The notes below the pieces were generated by a model. That model searched no databases. It worked only from the letters and a program-made list of their open reading frames with translations, and was not told the origin of the DNA. Shown here in pieces: positions 1-10,577 of a DNA stretch of 64,000 nt. A program made the position numbers and the translations under genes. Source of the DNA: Tridacna crocea (taxonomy: Eukaryota; Mollusca; Bivalvia; Cardiida; Cardiidae). The stretch spans positions 41,675,159 through 41,739,158 of the forward strand of contig OX031059.1 in assembly GCA_943736015.1 (NCBI GenBank), read 5' to 3'. The stretch's first letter is position 1. Every line of letters begins with the position of its first letter.

Positions 1-37
1 TAGATACTTCAAGTAAGTAAATGGTTCTATTTTTATG

Positions 38-1262
38 CTCCCCGAAGGGCGAGCATATAGTCGCCGCTTCATCCGTCCGTCTGTCCGTCCATCCATCCAT
101 CCATCCGAAGCCATTTCTCCACAACCCCTGGACCAAATTGAATAAAACTTCATATATGAACTCCTTAGGGTAAGGCGCCCACGTATCTTTCCCAGTTTTT
201 CCATTTGACCCCGTGTCATGGAAAAAAGGGGCTTAGTGCAAAATTGCATTTTTTTACTAATATCTCATTCAGTTTTTGTCAAAATTTCATGAAACTTCAT
301 GGTTATATTGTTTATGGAAAGATTCAGCATGTGCCCTTGCTATTTTTAATCTAGGCATTTTTAAAGTTGACATTCTGTCATGGAAAAAGGGGGTTTCTTG
401 CAAAATTCCAATTTTTACTACTGTCTCGATCACTTTTGGTCAAAAATTCATTAAACTTCATGGTTATATTGTTTTTTCAAAGTTTCACCATATGCTCTTT
501 GTTTCTTTATCTATGTGTTTTTCAATTTGACCCTCTGCCATGGAAAAAGGGGGTTTCTTGTAAAATGCCGAGGAAAAAGGGACCTTAATGCAAAACTGCA
601 ATTTTTACTAATATCTCGTTCAGTTTTTGCCAAATTTCATGAAACTTCATGGTTATATCTTGTATTACAAGTTTCATAATGTGCCCTTGTTATTTTCAAT
701 CTATGAATTATTAATGCACGAATACCTCTTTCCTGGTTTCTCAATTTGATTCTGCATCACAGAAAAAGGGGACTTCATGGAAAAAATTGTTTTTCACTTG
801 TATCTCCTACATCTGTGCTCAAAACTTTGTGAAATTTCAAATCTGAACTTCTTGGAACTTTGTCCAGGTACCTCTCTTCCGGTTTCTCAATTTCAGGCTG
901 CGTCATGGAAAAAGGGGGCTTCATGTAAAAAATCGTTTTATGTAATATTTACTACATGACTGCTCAAAATTTTATGAAATTTCGAATTTCGAATTATTAT
1001 TAAAAAATGCCACAAATCACACACCAGTTGTATTCATTTCAATGATGCAATATTGCCTTATGGGAAAAGAGGGCTTAAAGGGGGCTTAGTGGGCTTATTG
1101 TCCTCTACACTTTGTGTTGGCTATCTCTAAGATAGTAATTGCCTTTTCACTTCAATTTTTGGGGAGCATGAACAGGTCCTTTTAGGATAAAAGAAGTAAA
1201 TGTATATCAATTTCATATATTTTATGACAAGCACTTGTTCGGGGAGCATAACCGGTCTCTTA
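38..1262. repeat. Pearl-like bivalve repeat with ~160-bp tandem units
   Basis: One flank carries the word gaagggcgagcatatag, followed by a GTCC/GTCT/ATCC tetranucleotide run at about 79-108. Degenerate tandem units follow, each containing catggaaaaa near 217, 379, 539 and 904; the first two spacings are 162 and 160 bp. The far flank repeats ggggagcat at about 1160 and 1240. This layout (flank, tetranucleotide run, ~160-bp cores, flank) resembles the pearl/CvA elements of bivalves, which some authors class as non-autonomous Helitrons. Short ORFs at 276-588 and 777-959 follow the repeat period and are not genes. Confidence 0.7.
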
Positions 1263-1659
1263 TGGCTCTTGTTATTTACTTAATCCATCCCACTATAAAG
1301 ATAAAATACAACTTTGCACGTCCTATCACGTGATAGATTTTGACAGCAAATGTGAGAAAAGAATCAATAGACAAAAGACATAATTCTTTCTGTAGTTTTA
1401 ATTTTATTTGCAGCAGACAAACAGTCTTTGTGTGAATTGAGATTTATTGCATGAATATATATTGCTTGTAACAAATATAACTTTTACTTTTGGCAAATTG
1501 AGTTTGAAAATTTGTTTTTAGTGGTGTTGAGTGAAGCTATATTTTAAAAATTCAGCATATTTTGATACATGAACTTTTTTCTAAAGAATTTCATCAATTC
1601 TAATCATGGTTTAGCCAAACTACAAAAGTTTACATTGGTATACTGTTGTTAATTTTCAG
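1263..1659. other. Intron of PRXL2C-like gene, no feature seen
   Basis: AT-rich sequence leading to a polypyrimidine-poor acceptor (ttttcag) at 1653-1659. I see no repeat family or coding signal in it. Confidence 0.5.
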
Positions 1660-1782
1660 AAAGTAAACATGTTAAGCAGGGCTCCTTCATGGGGTTTTTG
1701 AGTGGTGTTTGGAAGATAATGAAGGTGCAGGAATGGAGAGGTGATGTCAAACAGCAAGGTGGAACATTTATTATGGGACCAG
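1660..1782 (+). CDS. PRXL2C: Peroxiredoxin-like 2C homologue, penultimate coding exon (partial gene)
   Basis: The exon is bounded by a ttttcag acceptor and a GTATGT donor. It enters with one base of the first codon upstream and leaves in phase 1 (2 + 120 + 1 nt). The peptide contains QGSFMGFLSGVWKIMK and GDVKQQGGTFIMGPG. The GD..QQGG...GPG pattern is characteristic, from memory, of the C-terminal half of PRXL2C/AAED1, a thioredoxin-fold AhpC/TSA-like protein. The conserved cysteines of the family's N-terminal half would lie in exons left of the window, so activity cannot be judged here. PRXL2A and PRXL2B fit less well because they lack the QQGG run and the later DH-x-x-IN motif. Confidence 0.78.
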
Positions 1783-2526
1783 GTATGTTGGTGTCATTAC
1801 ATGTAAGAATCAAGGTTATCTCTTAACCTTTTGACTTAAAGACTACTTTCTACACCTCTTCGGTAGCTTTTGGAAATGAGCAATTAATGTTCAGACACAA
1901 TTTGAAAATCTTTTCATTTTTATGAAATTTGAAAAAAATTACACCTGTATTCAACCCTTTACCAAACTAATGAATTGCGGACATGTCTAAATTTGAAGCA
2001 ATATAGGATTACTTGGTAAATGGGACTCTAAAATTGAAATTACCTTTTTACAGGGAAAAAAAAAACATCGTTGGAAAGAAAAAAACATGCTTTTCTCCTT
2101 TTCCCTCTATGTTTTCAAAAGGATCCTTCTTCAAGGTCTTGAAAACTTCAGATTTTTTGGTATAGGGGTAAACAAATGCCAAGGAAGAAATCTCTAGAAA
2201 AATTAGAAATTGAGAAAATGTTGGTAATCATCAGTTTCTTATTTTCCCATAATGCTTTCTAACCTTTTACAAACAAATTCCATTATTATAGCCACATTTA
2301 ATTTCATGCTGTAAATGCTTTTAATATCATTGACAAGTTTAGATTTTTGTGAAAATATGTTGATGAAAGGAGAAATCATTCATTAATGATTATGATGAAC
2401 ATTTTGACATTTTGCCAACATATTTTCAGAAGTGGCTTACTTCAAGTCCCGAAAATATATCTTTTATGGGGTGACAGGATATGATTATGAGTTCAGATAA
2501 TAAATGAACAAGGTTTTTTTCTGTAG

Positions 2527-2654
2527 GTGAAGTTGTACATTATACCCACCTAGACAAACATCAAGCTGACCACGCCTCCATCAATGAGATTCTTACTAGA
2601 GCAGGAGTCCAGCAAGTCAGCTTTCCAAAAGATCCCAGAGTTCAGGATTTATGA
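2527..2654 (+). CDS. PRXL2C: Peroxiredoxin-like 2C homologue, last coding exon
   Basis: Acceptor ttttttctgtag precedes 2527. The entering phase (2 bases) matches the phase-1 exit of the exon at 1660-1782, and the frame runs to TGA at 2652-2654. Visible motifs are VVHYTHLDKHQADHASIN and GVQQVSFPKDP, which fit the family pattern H-x-D-x4-DH-x2-IN-x-L-x3-GVQ-x-V-x-F. The whole C-terminal domain therefore appears intact with no frame break. Downstream DNA quickly becomes MITE debris, and I did not find a convincing AATAAA within the next 300 bp. The gene converges on EFR3, about 16.5 kb away. Confidence 0.8.
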
Positions 2655-3330
2655 TATTCTTGTGAACCTTTCATCACACAATCCCAAGTTTGGATTACCC
2701 TTGGGAGGAATGCTTTTGAAAAATTGTGGGAAAAGGAGAAAATGCTGGTAACTAGCATTTTTTCCTTGCTCCAGAATATTTTCTACCATTTCAAAGACAA
2801 ATCCCATTATGTAAGTCATACTTGATATAATGTCTGCAAATACTTTGAATCTGGATGAGTCAAAATTTTTGACATTTAGAGTTCAACCCATTACCTCACA
2901 GACTATTATTACATACTATTATGTTGAACAAGTGACTTTATATTGATGTATTTTAAAGAAAAGTATACCCCTTCACCAAACAATGCTGCCTTTTTATGAC
3001 TCTAAAAAAAGAGACATGTAAAAAGATGTGGGAAAAGTAAAAATTTTGATTCACATTTATTTTGTCATCTACATATGCTTTTAATTTGGACAAGTCTAAA
3101 TTTCATTGTTTTGGTAAAGAATTAATATTTTTTGTGTTTTTTGGTTGAAAACAGTGTTGGAAAAGAAAAGAAAATCCTAGTTAGCAATCATTCTTTTCTT
3201 TTCCCACAAAGAGTTTGAATGGCTTCTTCATCAGGGTTGTAGAACATGAGATTCTTCAGAAAAGGGGCTAAGAAAATATATATATATCATAAGATTATAT
3301 AGATATGTGTAGTTACAACTTTTTATTTGA
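2655..3330. repeat. 3' flank of PRXL2C gene filled with decayed hairpin MITEs
   Basis: Degenerate pieces of the TTAA/hairpin MITE family appear near 2680-2890 (gtgggaaaaggagaaaatgc) and 2990-3240. Terminal TTAA motifs are eroded. No gene is seen. Confidence 0.5.
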
Positions 3331-3420
3331 ACCATGCTCTGTGAAAAGGGGGTTTATTGCATTGGCAAAAACTATTGACATGGGTCAGCATGTGCAGGCT
3401 GATCCTGGGTCAAAACTGTT
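3327..3420. repeat. GAGCCATGCTCT-family MITE fragment
   Basis: It begins tttgaaccatgctctgtgaa and contains catgggtcagcatgtgcag, as in the complete copy at 31942-32058. The right inverted terminus is missing. Related pieces lie near 3780, 4500, 5150-5235, 18070, 26740-26830, 35715-35800 and 42640-42690. Confidence 0.55.
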
Positions 3421-3445
3421 GACTTTTGGAAAATTTATTGTATGT

Positions 3446-3674
3446 TTAACTCATTACCAAACGACAACATTTTAGACTGGTCCAAATTGAAAGCATTTGC
3501 AGATGACAAAATAAAAGTGACTGAAATTTTGAAATTTGTTTTGTGAAAAGTAGAAAACATTGTGGAAAAAGGAGAAAATGCTGGTTACCAGCATTTTCTC
3601 CTTTTCCCACAATGTTCTCTAAAGGCTTCTTTCTCAGGGGCATCAAAAGTAGGGATTGAGTGGTAATTGGTTAA
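3446..3674. mobile_element. TTAA-hairpin MITE, subfamily A, forward
   Basis: TTAACTC at the left and GGTTAA at the right. The left arm reads acaacattttagactggtcc and the hairpin tip is GCTGGTTACCAGC. Forward means that the arm with 'aaattttagac' is at the lower coordinate. The ORF on the opposite strand here is a read-through of the element. Confidence 0.85.
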
Positions 3675-3837
3675 CGACCATTCTACTCCAGGTTTGGTTG
3701 ATTGCTCAACAAAATAGATTACATGAATCAGTAATTATGTGGTGACTTTCGTGATATAAATTTATAATGTGTCACATAGATGCATTAAAACCCCTTTTGC
3801 AAGAGCATAGCTCATAAGATATTATTTCAAATTTTGC

Positions 3838-4065
3838 TTAACCCTTCCAAACTTAATTCCAAGTTTTAACAACTTTAACAAGGAAAACTTTTGAAAACAT
3901 TGTGAGAAAAGGAGAAAATGCTGGTAACAATCATTTTCTTCTTTTCTCACAATGTTTTCTACCCTGTATACTACAAATTCCATCATTTGAGCCACTTTAA
4001 AATTGTCGTCTGTAAGAGCTTTCAATTTGGTGAAGTCCATATTTTTTATGTGGTAAAGAAAGTGT
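3838..4065. mobile_element. TTAA-hairpin MITE, decayed
   Basis: Left TTAA and hairpin are present, with tip GCTGGTAACAATCATT so that one side of the tip has diverged. The right end reads gtggtaaagaaagtg without TTAA. Confidence 0.6.
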
Positions 4066-4146
4066 AAAGGTCTGTGAAGTACTATAAAGATTAGGCAAAG
4101 TATCAAGGGAAATGTCTTGAACCATTTCTCTTGAGCTTAAATCCTT

Positions 4147-4380
4147 TTAACTCTTTACCAGACAACAAAATTTTAGCCTTGTCCAATTTGGAAGCATAAA
4201 ATTTTGCAGATGACAATTTCAGTATGGCTGAAATGGTACAAGTTTTCTTTGATAGGGTAGAAAACATTGTGGGAAAAGGAGAAAATGCTGGTTACCAGCA
4301 TTTTCTTCTTTTCCCACAATTTTTTCAAAAGGTTTTTTTTCTAGGAGCGACAGAAGTGGGCGTTGTGTGGTAACAGGTGA
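4147..4380. mobile_element. TTAA-hairpin MITE, subfamily A, forward
   Basis: Left TTAACTCTTTACC is intact. The hairpin around 4264-4325 is nearly perfect. The right end is decayed to gtaacaggtga. Confidence 0.75.
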
Positions 4381-4650
4381 AGAAGATATACAATTAATGT
4401 TTATCTTTTTTATACACATATGCATGAGAGTTTGGTAGTTATTTACATGTTTCTATACAACATTATGCAATTATGTATGTAAATTTGTGTCATAAAGCTG
4501 AACAGTATTTGAACTATTTGAGCCATGCTCTGGCAAGAAAGGGTTGTTACAAGTGATGCATCACTGTAACGTGTTATTAAACCTGTTTTGTCCAACATCT
4601 AATTGAATTCTGATGTAGACTGTTCCTTTGACAAGCAGAAATGGACCATT

Positions 4651-4850
4651 ATCTTACAAACAAAGTCTGTAACAAAGAAACAATCGAATAAATGCATGGC
4701 AGAAATAAGGAATGGGGCGGGGTTCGAATCCCAGAACTCCTGGACAAAAGGCCAATACCCTAACCACTGAGCCAGAGAGATATCTCTCCAAAGCAGTAGT
4801 TAGGTATTGTATTTTAATTGGGACAAAGCCATGCATAAAGGAGTGGTCTT
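4651..4850 (-). repeat. tRNA-derived SINE, copy 1 of a direct pair
   Basis: On the minus strand it shows a tRNA-like A box (TGGCTCAGTGGTTAGG) and B box (GGGATTCGAACCCC), followed by an unrelated tail. No clean acceptor stem closes, so this is a SINE head and not a tRNA gene. It matches 4919-5117 nearly base for base. Confidence 0.75.
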
Positions 4851-4918
4851 CCATAACACACCTCCTCTTAAAGTCATCATTTATTGATGACTCAAAGCCT
4901 TATTAGGGATGAGCCCCC

Positions 4919-5117
4919 ATCTTACGAACAAAGTCTGTAACAAAGAAACAAATCAATAAATGCATGGCAGAAATAAGGGACCAGGCGGGATTCGAACCCC
5001 AGAACTCCAGGACAAAAGGCCAATACCTTAACCACTGAGCCAAAGAGGTATCTCTCCAAAGCAGTTGTTAGGTATTGCATTTAAATTGGGACAAAGCCAT
5101 GCGTGAAGGAGTGGTCT
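4919..5117 (-). repeat. tRNA-derived SINE, copy 2 of a direct pair
   Basis: Same order as the copy at 4651: the internal promoter-like boxes (GGCTCAGTGGTTAAGG, GGTTCGAATCC type) and the same tail with gggacaaagccatgc. The two copies are in the same orientation, separated by 68 bp. Confidence 0.75.
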
Positions 5118-6153
5118 CATGTAACAATTAGCAGAAAGTTTTGACCCAGTTCAACCTGCATGGACAGGGCTTGCTGACCTGGTTCAATACTTTTTGCAAA
5201 TGCCATAAAGCCACTTTTCACAGAGCATTGCACATATCTTTTGCACAGACAGTTGCACATTAGCACACTATACAGCGTGTATTCTTTTCCAGTATTAGAA
5301 AATACCGTCCATACTTAGTCAGCCTAACTGACCAGCTAATAGAAAATGTGTGTTATTTTCAATGGGTATATACTTGTACGACAAAATGCAGATTTGTGTA
5401 CTGGTTTGCGCTCTTTGATTTTGTAGCAAGCTGAACAGAAAATAAGAATTATCAGTAGGTGGTGTATGAGATTTTGGAAGGCAGGTATCGCTGCCATAAA
5501 AATTAGAAATCTTTGGAATAAATAGATCTACATGTACCAGTTTTACATTTCAAAGTGATGCAAGTATGTATACATTATTTTTAAGGAAATATGTGCTCAA
5601 TGATATTCAACTGTAATATTACATATTTTAACCCTGTATCAAACAGTTTCAAGTTTTAACCAGCCTAAGGGAGAAGGCTTTGAAAAAAAAAAAGAGTGGA
5701 AATTGAAATTGCTGTTTAACAGCATTTTCTCTTTTGCCTGCTATGTATTCTGCCCTTTTTACCCCGAGTTAAACTACTTATATGTATTTTGAGCAAATGC
5801 TTTCAGCTTTTAGGAGTCCAAAGAAACCAATAAATAGTTTAAGCTACCAGTAATTTAAACTATTAATATTTAGGTGTTTTACTGTCTCATGCACAAACAT
5901 ATCCTGAGATATGACAGCCTGAGGAAAAAGGCATGTGGAAAAGGCAGAAAATGCTTGTAACTAGCATTTTTCCCGCACCATCATTTTTTTTCTTTTTTTA
6001 ACTCTTTCAGAGATAAACCTCATTATTTGACACATCTGACTTCTTGTCTGAAAATGCTTTCCTGTTTTGTTGTAAAATCTTTTTGCATGATAAAGATGGT
6101 AAAAGACATTTCAACACCATGTCTAGCATAGTCTTTACCTTTTCAAAATCAAA
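5118..6153. repeat. Mixed decayed repeats, no gene
   Basis: A GAGCCATGCTCT-family fragment lies near 5150-5235, and decayed hairpin MITEs near 5630-5830 and 5900-6080. The stretch 5236-5620 shows nothing I can assign. Confidence 0.45.
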
Positions 6154-6330
6154 TTAATCCTTTACTGAACAGTCCCTGGTTTTTACAACCCTGAGATGGA
6201 AGCCTTTTAAAAACATTGTGGAAAAACGAAAGAATGCTGCTAACAAATTTCAATTTTTGAGTTATTTTGTTGTCTGTAAGTACTTTCAATTTGGAACATT
6301 CTAAAATTTTGTTGTTTGGTAAAGAGTTAA
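6154..6330. mobile_element. TTAA-hairpin MITE, reverse, with half the hairpin deleted
   Basis: TTAA at both ends, but the length is 177 bp against about 229. The distal side of the central palindrome is missing (the sequence passes from aatgctgctaac straight to aaatttcaa), as expected from a deletion at a hairpin. Confidence 0.8.
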
Positions 6331-6389
6331 AGATTAAATCAATCATTGCCACAAAAAAAAATCACCTTTCAGCCAGCAGAGCTTATGTC

Positions 6390-6645
6390 ATAGCATGGTT
6401 TCCATTGTCCGTCCTTCTGTCTATTAGCGTTTTTCTTGTTTACACGATAAAGTCTGCATTTGTTGCCAGATTTTCATGAAACTTGCACAGTTGGTTTATC
6501 TCATCAATAGCTTCAACCCAATCAATTTTTAGAAAAATCCAACAAACAATATGAGAAAAGTAGCCATTTCACGTTGAAAATTTCAAATTTTTCTTTACCC
6601 GACAAAGTCTGGATTTGTTGTCAGATTTTCATGAAACTTGTTCCT
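6390..6645. repeat. Pearl-like repeat fragment, ~155-bp unit
   Basis: The phrase cagattttcatgaaacttg occurs at about 6467 and again about 155 bp later, each time preceded by aaagtctg.atttgttg. A tccgtccttctgtc run precedes the first unit. Confidence 0.6.
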
Positions 6646-6794
6646 TTCCCACATTGTTTTCACAAACACACCCTTTACCACACAGTGATGACTTTTAAAG
6701 ACTGAAAGAGAAGACAGAAGTTAATAATCATTTCAGCAACATCCAATTTGTTGTCTGCAGGTGGTTCCAATTACCATAGGTCCAGTCAAAAACT

Positions 6795-7016
6795 TCACTC
6801 TTTACCAAGCAATCCCTGGTTTTTATGACTCTGTGAAAGAAACCTTTTGAAAACATTGTGGAAAAAGGAGAAAATGCTGGTAACCAGCATTTTCTTCTTT
6901 CACCACAAAGTTTTGTACCCTTTCCAAATTTCATTTTTTGAGTCACTTTGATTTTGTTGCCCTCTAATGCTTTCCTTTTGGAACAGTCTAAAATTTTGTT
7001 GGTTGGTAAAGTGTTC
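6795..7016. mobile_element. TTAA-hairpin MITE, reverse, ends decayed
   Basis: CTCTTTACCAAGCAATCCCTGG at the left and GGTAAAGTGTTCAA at the right. Both TTAA motifs are mutated. The hairpin tip is GCTGGTAACCAGC. Confidence 0.75.
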
Positions 7017-7659
7017 AAGCATATTTTGTATATTGATAATCAGTATTTTTCAAGCGTGTTTTTGAAGTTGTCTGTTACAGAATTCTATGATAACGGTCAA
7101 ATACATTTAGAGTTCATAGGCATTCATCCCTCATGATGCAATACTAGTATATATTTAGCTGCATATGAAGACATTTCTGTTATGTAAAAAAAAGATTACC
7201 ATATTTTGCTCATTTTTTTTTACATGAATCATTAATTTGTGATTATGTTTGAATTGTAGTTTAACAATGTTTTTTATCTATTTACTTTTTTGAACTGTTT
7301 GTCAGTAAACTTTTTTTGTGATAAAACTTCCATTTTTACTGCCTTGTGTTCTCTATTGATTCTGCTTCCTGGGAACTACACCAGTACTTGCACCTAACAT
7401 GTGGGCCAATGAAAAGTCCCAAAGTTGACACCTGCTCCTGGGTATCAAACTCGGGCCCTTATGGTTACAAGGCCCACTCTCTGCCTCACAACCACAGACA
7501 CCAGACACAAATCTTGATCTGATCGTGATCTATACTGTCCAAAATTTTGTGTGTTTTCTAGTCAAGACAGTTCTAAAACTGAAAATGAATTATTGGTTGA
7601 ATTCCTTTCTGACAAGAAAAAGTCATTTCATTTATCTACCAGTCCTTGATCTGTTGAAA

Positions 7660-7850
7660 ACTTTACAGAAAAAGAAGAAAATGCTGGAAAGCATCACTTT
7701 TTATCCCCTGCTGAAGGCAGAGGGATACAACGTCATCTGTCCATCCGTCTGTGTGTTCGTCCAGGTGAATATCTCCTATACCTTTGGACGGAATTTCGTG
7801 AATTTTTTTCCATGTGTACAATAACCCATTCTGCTGAGGCACTTTTTTTG
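7660..7850. repeat. Pearl-like repeat, terminal fragment
   Basis: Contains cccctgctgaaggcagaggg, then ctgtccatccgtctgtgtg, then tatctcctatacctttggac. This is the same type of flank plus tetranucleotide run as at 38-110, with only one core unit. Confidence 0.5.
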
Positions 7851-7857
7851 TTTTTTT

Positions 7858-8084
7858 AGCTCTTTTCCAAACAACAATTTTTTAGACTCGTCCAAATTGA
7901 AAGCACTTGCAGACAACAAAGTTATAATAACTCAAACACTGAAATTTGTTTTCAGTAGGGTTGAAAACATCTTAGGAAAAGGAGAAAATGCTGGTTACCA
8001 GAATTTTCTCCTTTTTCCACATTTTTTTCAAAGGGCTTCTATCTCAGGATAGTAAAAACCAGGGATTATTTGGTAAAGGGTTGT
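7858..8084. mobile_element. TTAA-hairpin MITE, subfamily A, forward
   Basis: Left end ctcttttccaaacaac lacks TTAA. The right end ggtaaagggttg is one base off. The hairpin lies near 7975-8030 with tip GCTGGTTACCAGAATT. Confidence 0.7.
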
Positions 8085-8094
8085 TAATTAGATG

Positions 8095-8415
8095 CAAGAT
8101 GCGGAAGATACAGGATTTGAAACCAGGAGATATAAGGTTTGAATCCACAGCTCAAACAGTTTCTCTCTGAGGACTGACGATAATCATTGCACAAGATTGC
8201 TTCTTCTCTTATTGTTGATTGCCATTGCAGTAGGATTCCTTCATCTCTCATCACAGATCATTATTTTGATGATGGTTGGAAACATGCCAGTGGCTTAGTA
8301 GATATGATGTGCAAAGTGCTTGTTACAAAGAAGCCAGAAAAGCATGGATAGGTGCACTGGCCAGCATTATATGACGATATTGAAAACAGTTATACACCAA
8401 ACAAACAAAGCCTGA
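8095..8415 (+). repeat. SINE family 2, long copy
   Basis: A B-box-like ggtttgaatccacag lies near the 5' side. A body follows with gccagtggcttagtag and gcatggataggtgcactgg, ending tacaccaaacaaac. The same order of blocks occurs at 59205-59490 and, truncated, at 61740-61910. Confidence 0.6.
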
Positions 8416-8528
8416 TGCAAGGTACATGCTGGCTTAATACAGGTTACTTTTTTAACCTCATCAGGTTCAAACAATTACTTTAATATCAAACGGAAAACAC
8501 GTTCTTACGACTTTAACTAGTCTGGCTC

Positions 8529-8616
8529 GATTCTGCTTTCTGGGAACTCGCAGTACTCACACAGATTGAATGTGGTAAATGAACAATCCCCGCACAGATT
8601 GAAGTGTATCACTCAA
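8529..8616 (+). repeat. Left flanking direct repeat of the large inverted repeat
   Basis: It runs from gattctgctttctgggaac to gtgtatcactcaat and is matched in the same orientation at 16414-16500 with a few substitutions. It lies immediately outside the left arm of the inverted repeat. Confidence 0.75.
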
Positions 8617-8869
8617 TTCTTCATCTGCCAATACTCTCAGTGTTTGTAAACACGACAATAATGGCATGATTGGCAACAGAAGAGATCCGAAGGCTGAAAT
8701 TATCTCCATGGAAAGTATCAGTTTATGATCACATTTTCACCTGCTAATCACTTCTGAAAATATAATGGCCAGAATAGAAACTGCTCAAAATGAGCCATGT
8801 ATTTCTGTTTTGGGCACATGCAACAACATCTATTCACACATTAACTTTTCACTACAAAATAAAGAGATA

Positions 8870-9062
8870 AAGCTTTTTTGGGAAAAGGAGAAAATGCTGG
8901 TAGCCAGCATTTTCTCCTTTTCACCCAATGTTTTTCTATCTTGTAGGGGACAGAGTTCTTTGATAAAGTCATCTTTGATTTGTCCTCTGCAAATGCTTTT
9001 AATTTGGAGAAGTCTGAAATTTTATCATTTGGTAATAAGTCAAACCGCAGCAAAGTAAGAAA
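8870..9062. mobile_element. TTAA-hairpin MITE without intact ends, inside the left arm
   Basis: The central hairpin around 8880-8935 has tip GCTGGTAGCCAGC. Its mirror copy at 15960-16165 has a damaged tip. Confidence 0.6.
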
Positions 9063-9206
9063 GCACATGCTTCCACAAATTGTCTATTAAAAAAGTCTTC
9101 CTCACGCTATGTAGTTACAAGTTTTCCTGGATGATTTACATTCTACAGACTACAGAGCACTATCAGCCTAATTTTTTACTAATAAACACATGCTAGTAGT
9201 GTCAAA

Positions 9207-9330
9207 AGTACAAGAGGAATCCTCGGTATTCGGAGCAAAATCCTCGTTGAGCAAAATCCTCAGTGAGCAGAATCCTCGGTGAGCAAAATCCTCGGTGGGC
9301 AAAATCTTCAGTGATTTGATGACGTCAATC
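9207..9330 (+). repeat. Short tandem repeats at the putative Polinton terminus (left)
   Basis: Starts agtacaagaggaatcctcgg, then about five units of the form gagcaaaatcctcggt (16-17 bp). The mirror image is at about 15720-15825. Position just outside the integrase suggests this is the terminal inverted repeat of a Polinton-like element. Confidence 0.55.
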
Positions 9331-9463
9331 CATTGATTTTACGCATATTTTTCAATCTTTTGTTTAGCTGTTTTCAGTGCATCGATGACGTCATAACATA
9401 ATAATAATATAAAATCCATAGATTTTACGCATTTTTTCAAACTTTTGTTTAGCTGTTAGAGAG

Positions 9464-10417
9464 ATGGATGATCATAAAAAAGAAAATATATTGAATAAGG
9501 TTGAAGAACAAAATCCTGCAGCTTTTTGTGGACCGCAAAAGTTATGGAACTTGTTAGATCGAAAGTATCCCGGTGTATTTACGATCGATTATGTGCGACA
9601 ATGATTGAGCAATCAAGATTTACAAATATGCATTACAAAAGCCAGTACGATATCGGTTTAAGACCGCAAATGTGCGAGTAACATCTGTTAATGAGCAGTG
9701 GGATATACTGTCCATGGCTAGCTTAGCAGAGGGAAATGACGGAATGCAATTTCTACTATTTGCCATAGACATCTTGTCAAGAAAATTATGGGTACGAACG
9801 TTTAAAAACAAAACGGCGAAAGCTTTCTCAGGAGCAATGAAGAGCATTTTACCGTCAGCAGAAGTCGAAGAAGATTCGAGCCGATCGAGGATCGGAATTT
9901 ATAAATCGCTGCTTTAAAAAGCTAATGAAAGGATAAGTAGGGCCATTTATTTTTTACGGCTCAAAATCCAGTTAATGCTAACTATGTCGAACGTGTTCAG
10001 CGCACAATCAAAAGTTACTTTACAGAATGATGACAGACAATCACCCGTATCGTTACATCGATTCTCTACAGAACGCCATCAGTAATTATAATAACACACC
10101 GCATCGTTGTTTGAATGTTTTAACGCCTATGCAGGTCGGTAAAACAAACGAAGCTGGTGATTTGGTGCACATAAGTTTTACTAAACGACCATTCCGTCGA
10201 GCATATCAAGAACAATTTACCACAGATATCTGCAAAATTATTGAAACAGGGAGTGCCCTACATGTACAAACTACAGGATTTAAAAAATGACAATGTTAAA
10301 GGTGTGTTTTACGCGGCTGAGTTGCAAAAGGTCAATAAAGACGAGAACAGTTTGTGGTTTATTCAGCGAAAAAAGAAGCGACAAAAGAACAAGAAGCTTC
10401 AGTACTTTGTCGAGTAG
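9464..10417 (+). pseudogene. Polinton/Maverick-type integrase, broken copy (left arm)
   Basis: A retroviral-like (rve) integrase of the Polinton class. An N-terminal frame opens at ATG 9464. A frame break near 9600 shifts to the frame of 9672-9917, with the core segment containing GNDGMQFLLFAIDILSRKLW. It then shifts again to 10027-10290, which carries the core's end (SNYNNTPHRCLNVLTPMQVG). A last frame with a KGVFYAAELQKV segment and a Lys/Arg-rich tail stops at 10415-10417. This domain order (N-terminal helical region, rve core, SH3/chromo-like C-terminus) fits Polinton integrases. At least three frame breaks make it inactive. I did not reconstruct the protein. Confidence 0.8.
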
Positions 10418-10577
10418 CAAGGAATTACGTAGACATTTAAAAGCTGGATAGATGCAGATGAAACCATCGAGTGTACATACAGACACTCACTCTGTTACAC
10501 TCATTTTCATTTACCTCTGTAGATGGCTCAGAAGTCCGTCATCACGTGATATTTTCGTCATATGACCATAACTCGAA

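Noticed and set aside
4712-4906. tRNA gene on the minus strand near 4720-4790
   Set aside because: A and B boxes are present but there is no closing acceptor stem, and the same sequence with tail repeats at 4919. It is a SINE.
8765-9068. Overlapping ORFs of 97 and 75 residues on both strands
   Set aside because: They span a MITE hairpin inside the inverted repeat; the mirror copy at 15956-16177 has different frame limits.
10280-10486. Minus-strand ORF overlapping the integrase C-terminus
   Set aside because: It is the antisense of the integrase tail (Lys/Arg-rich on the plus strand gives Leu-rich on the minus).
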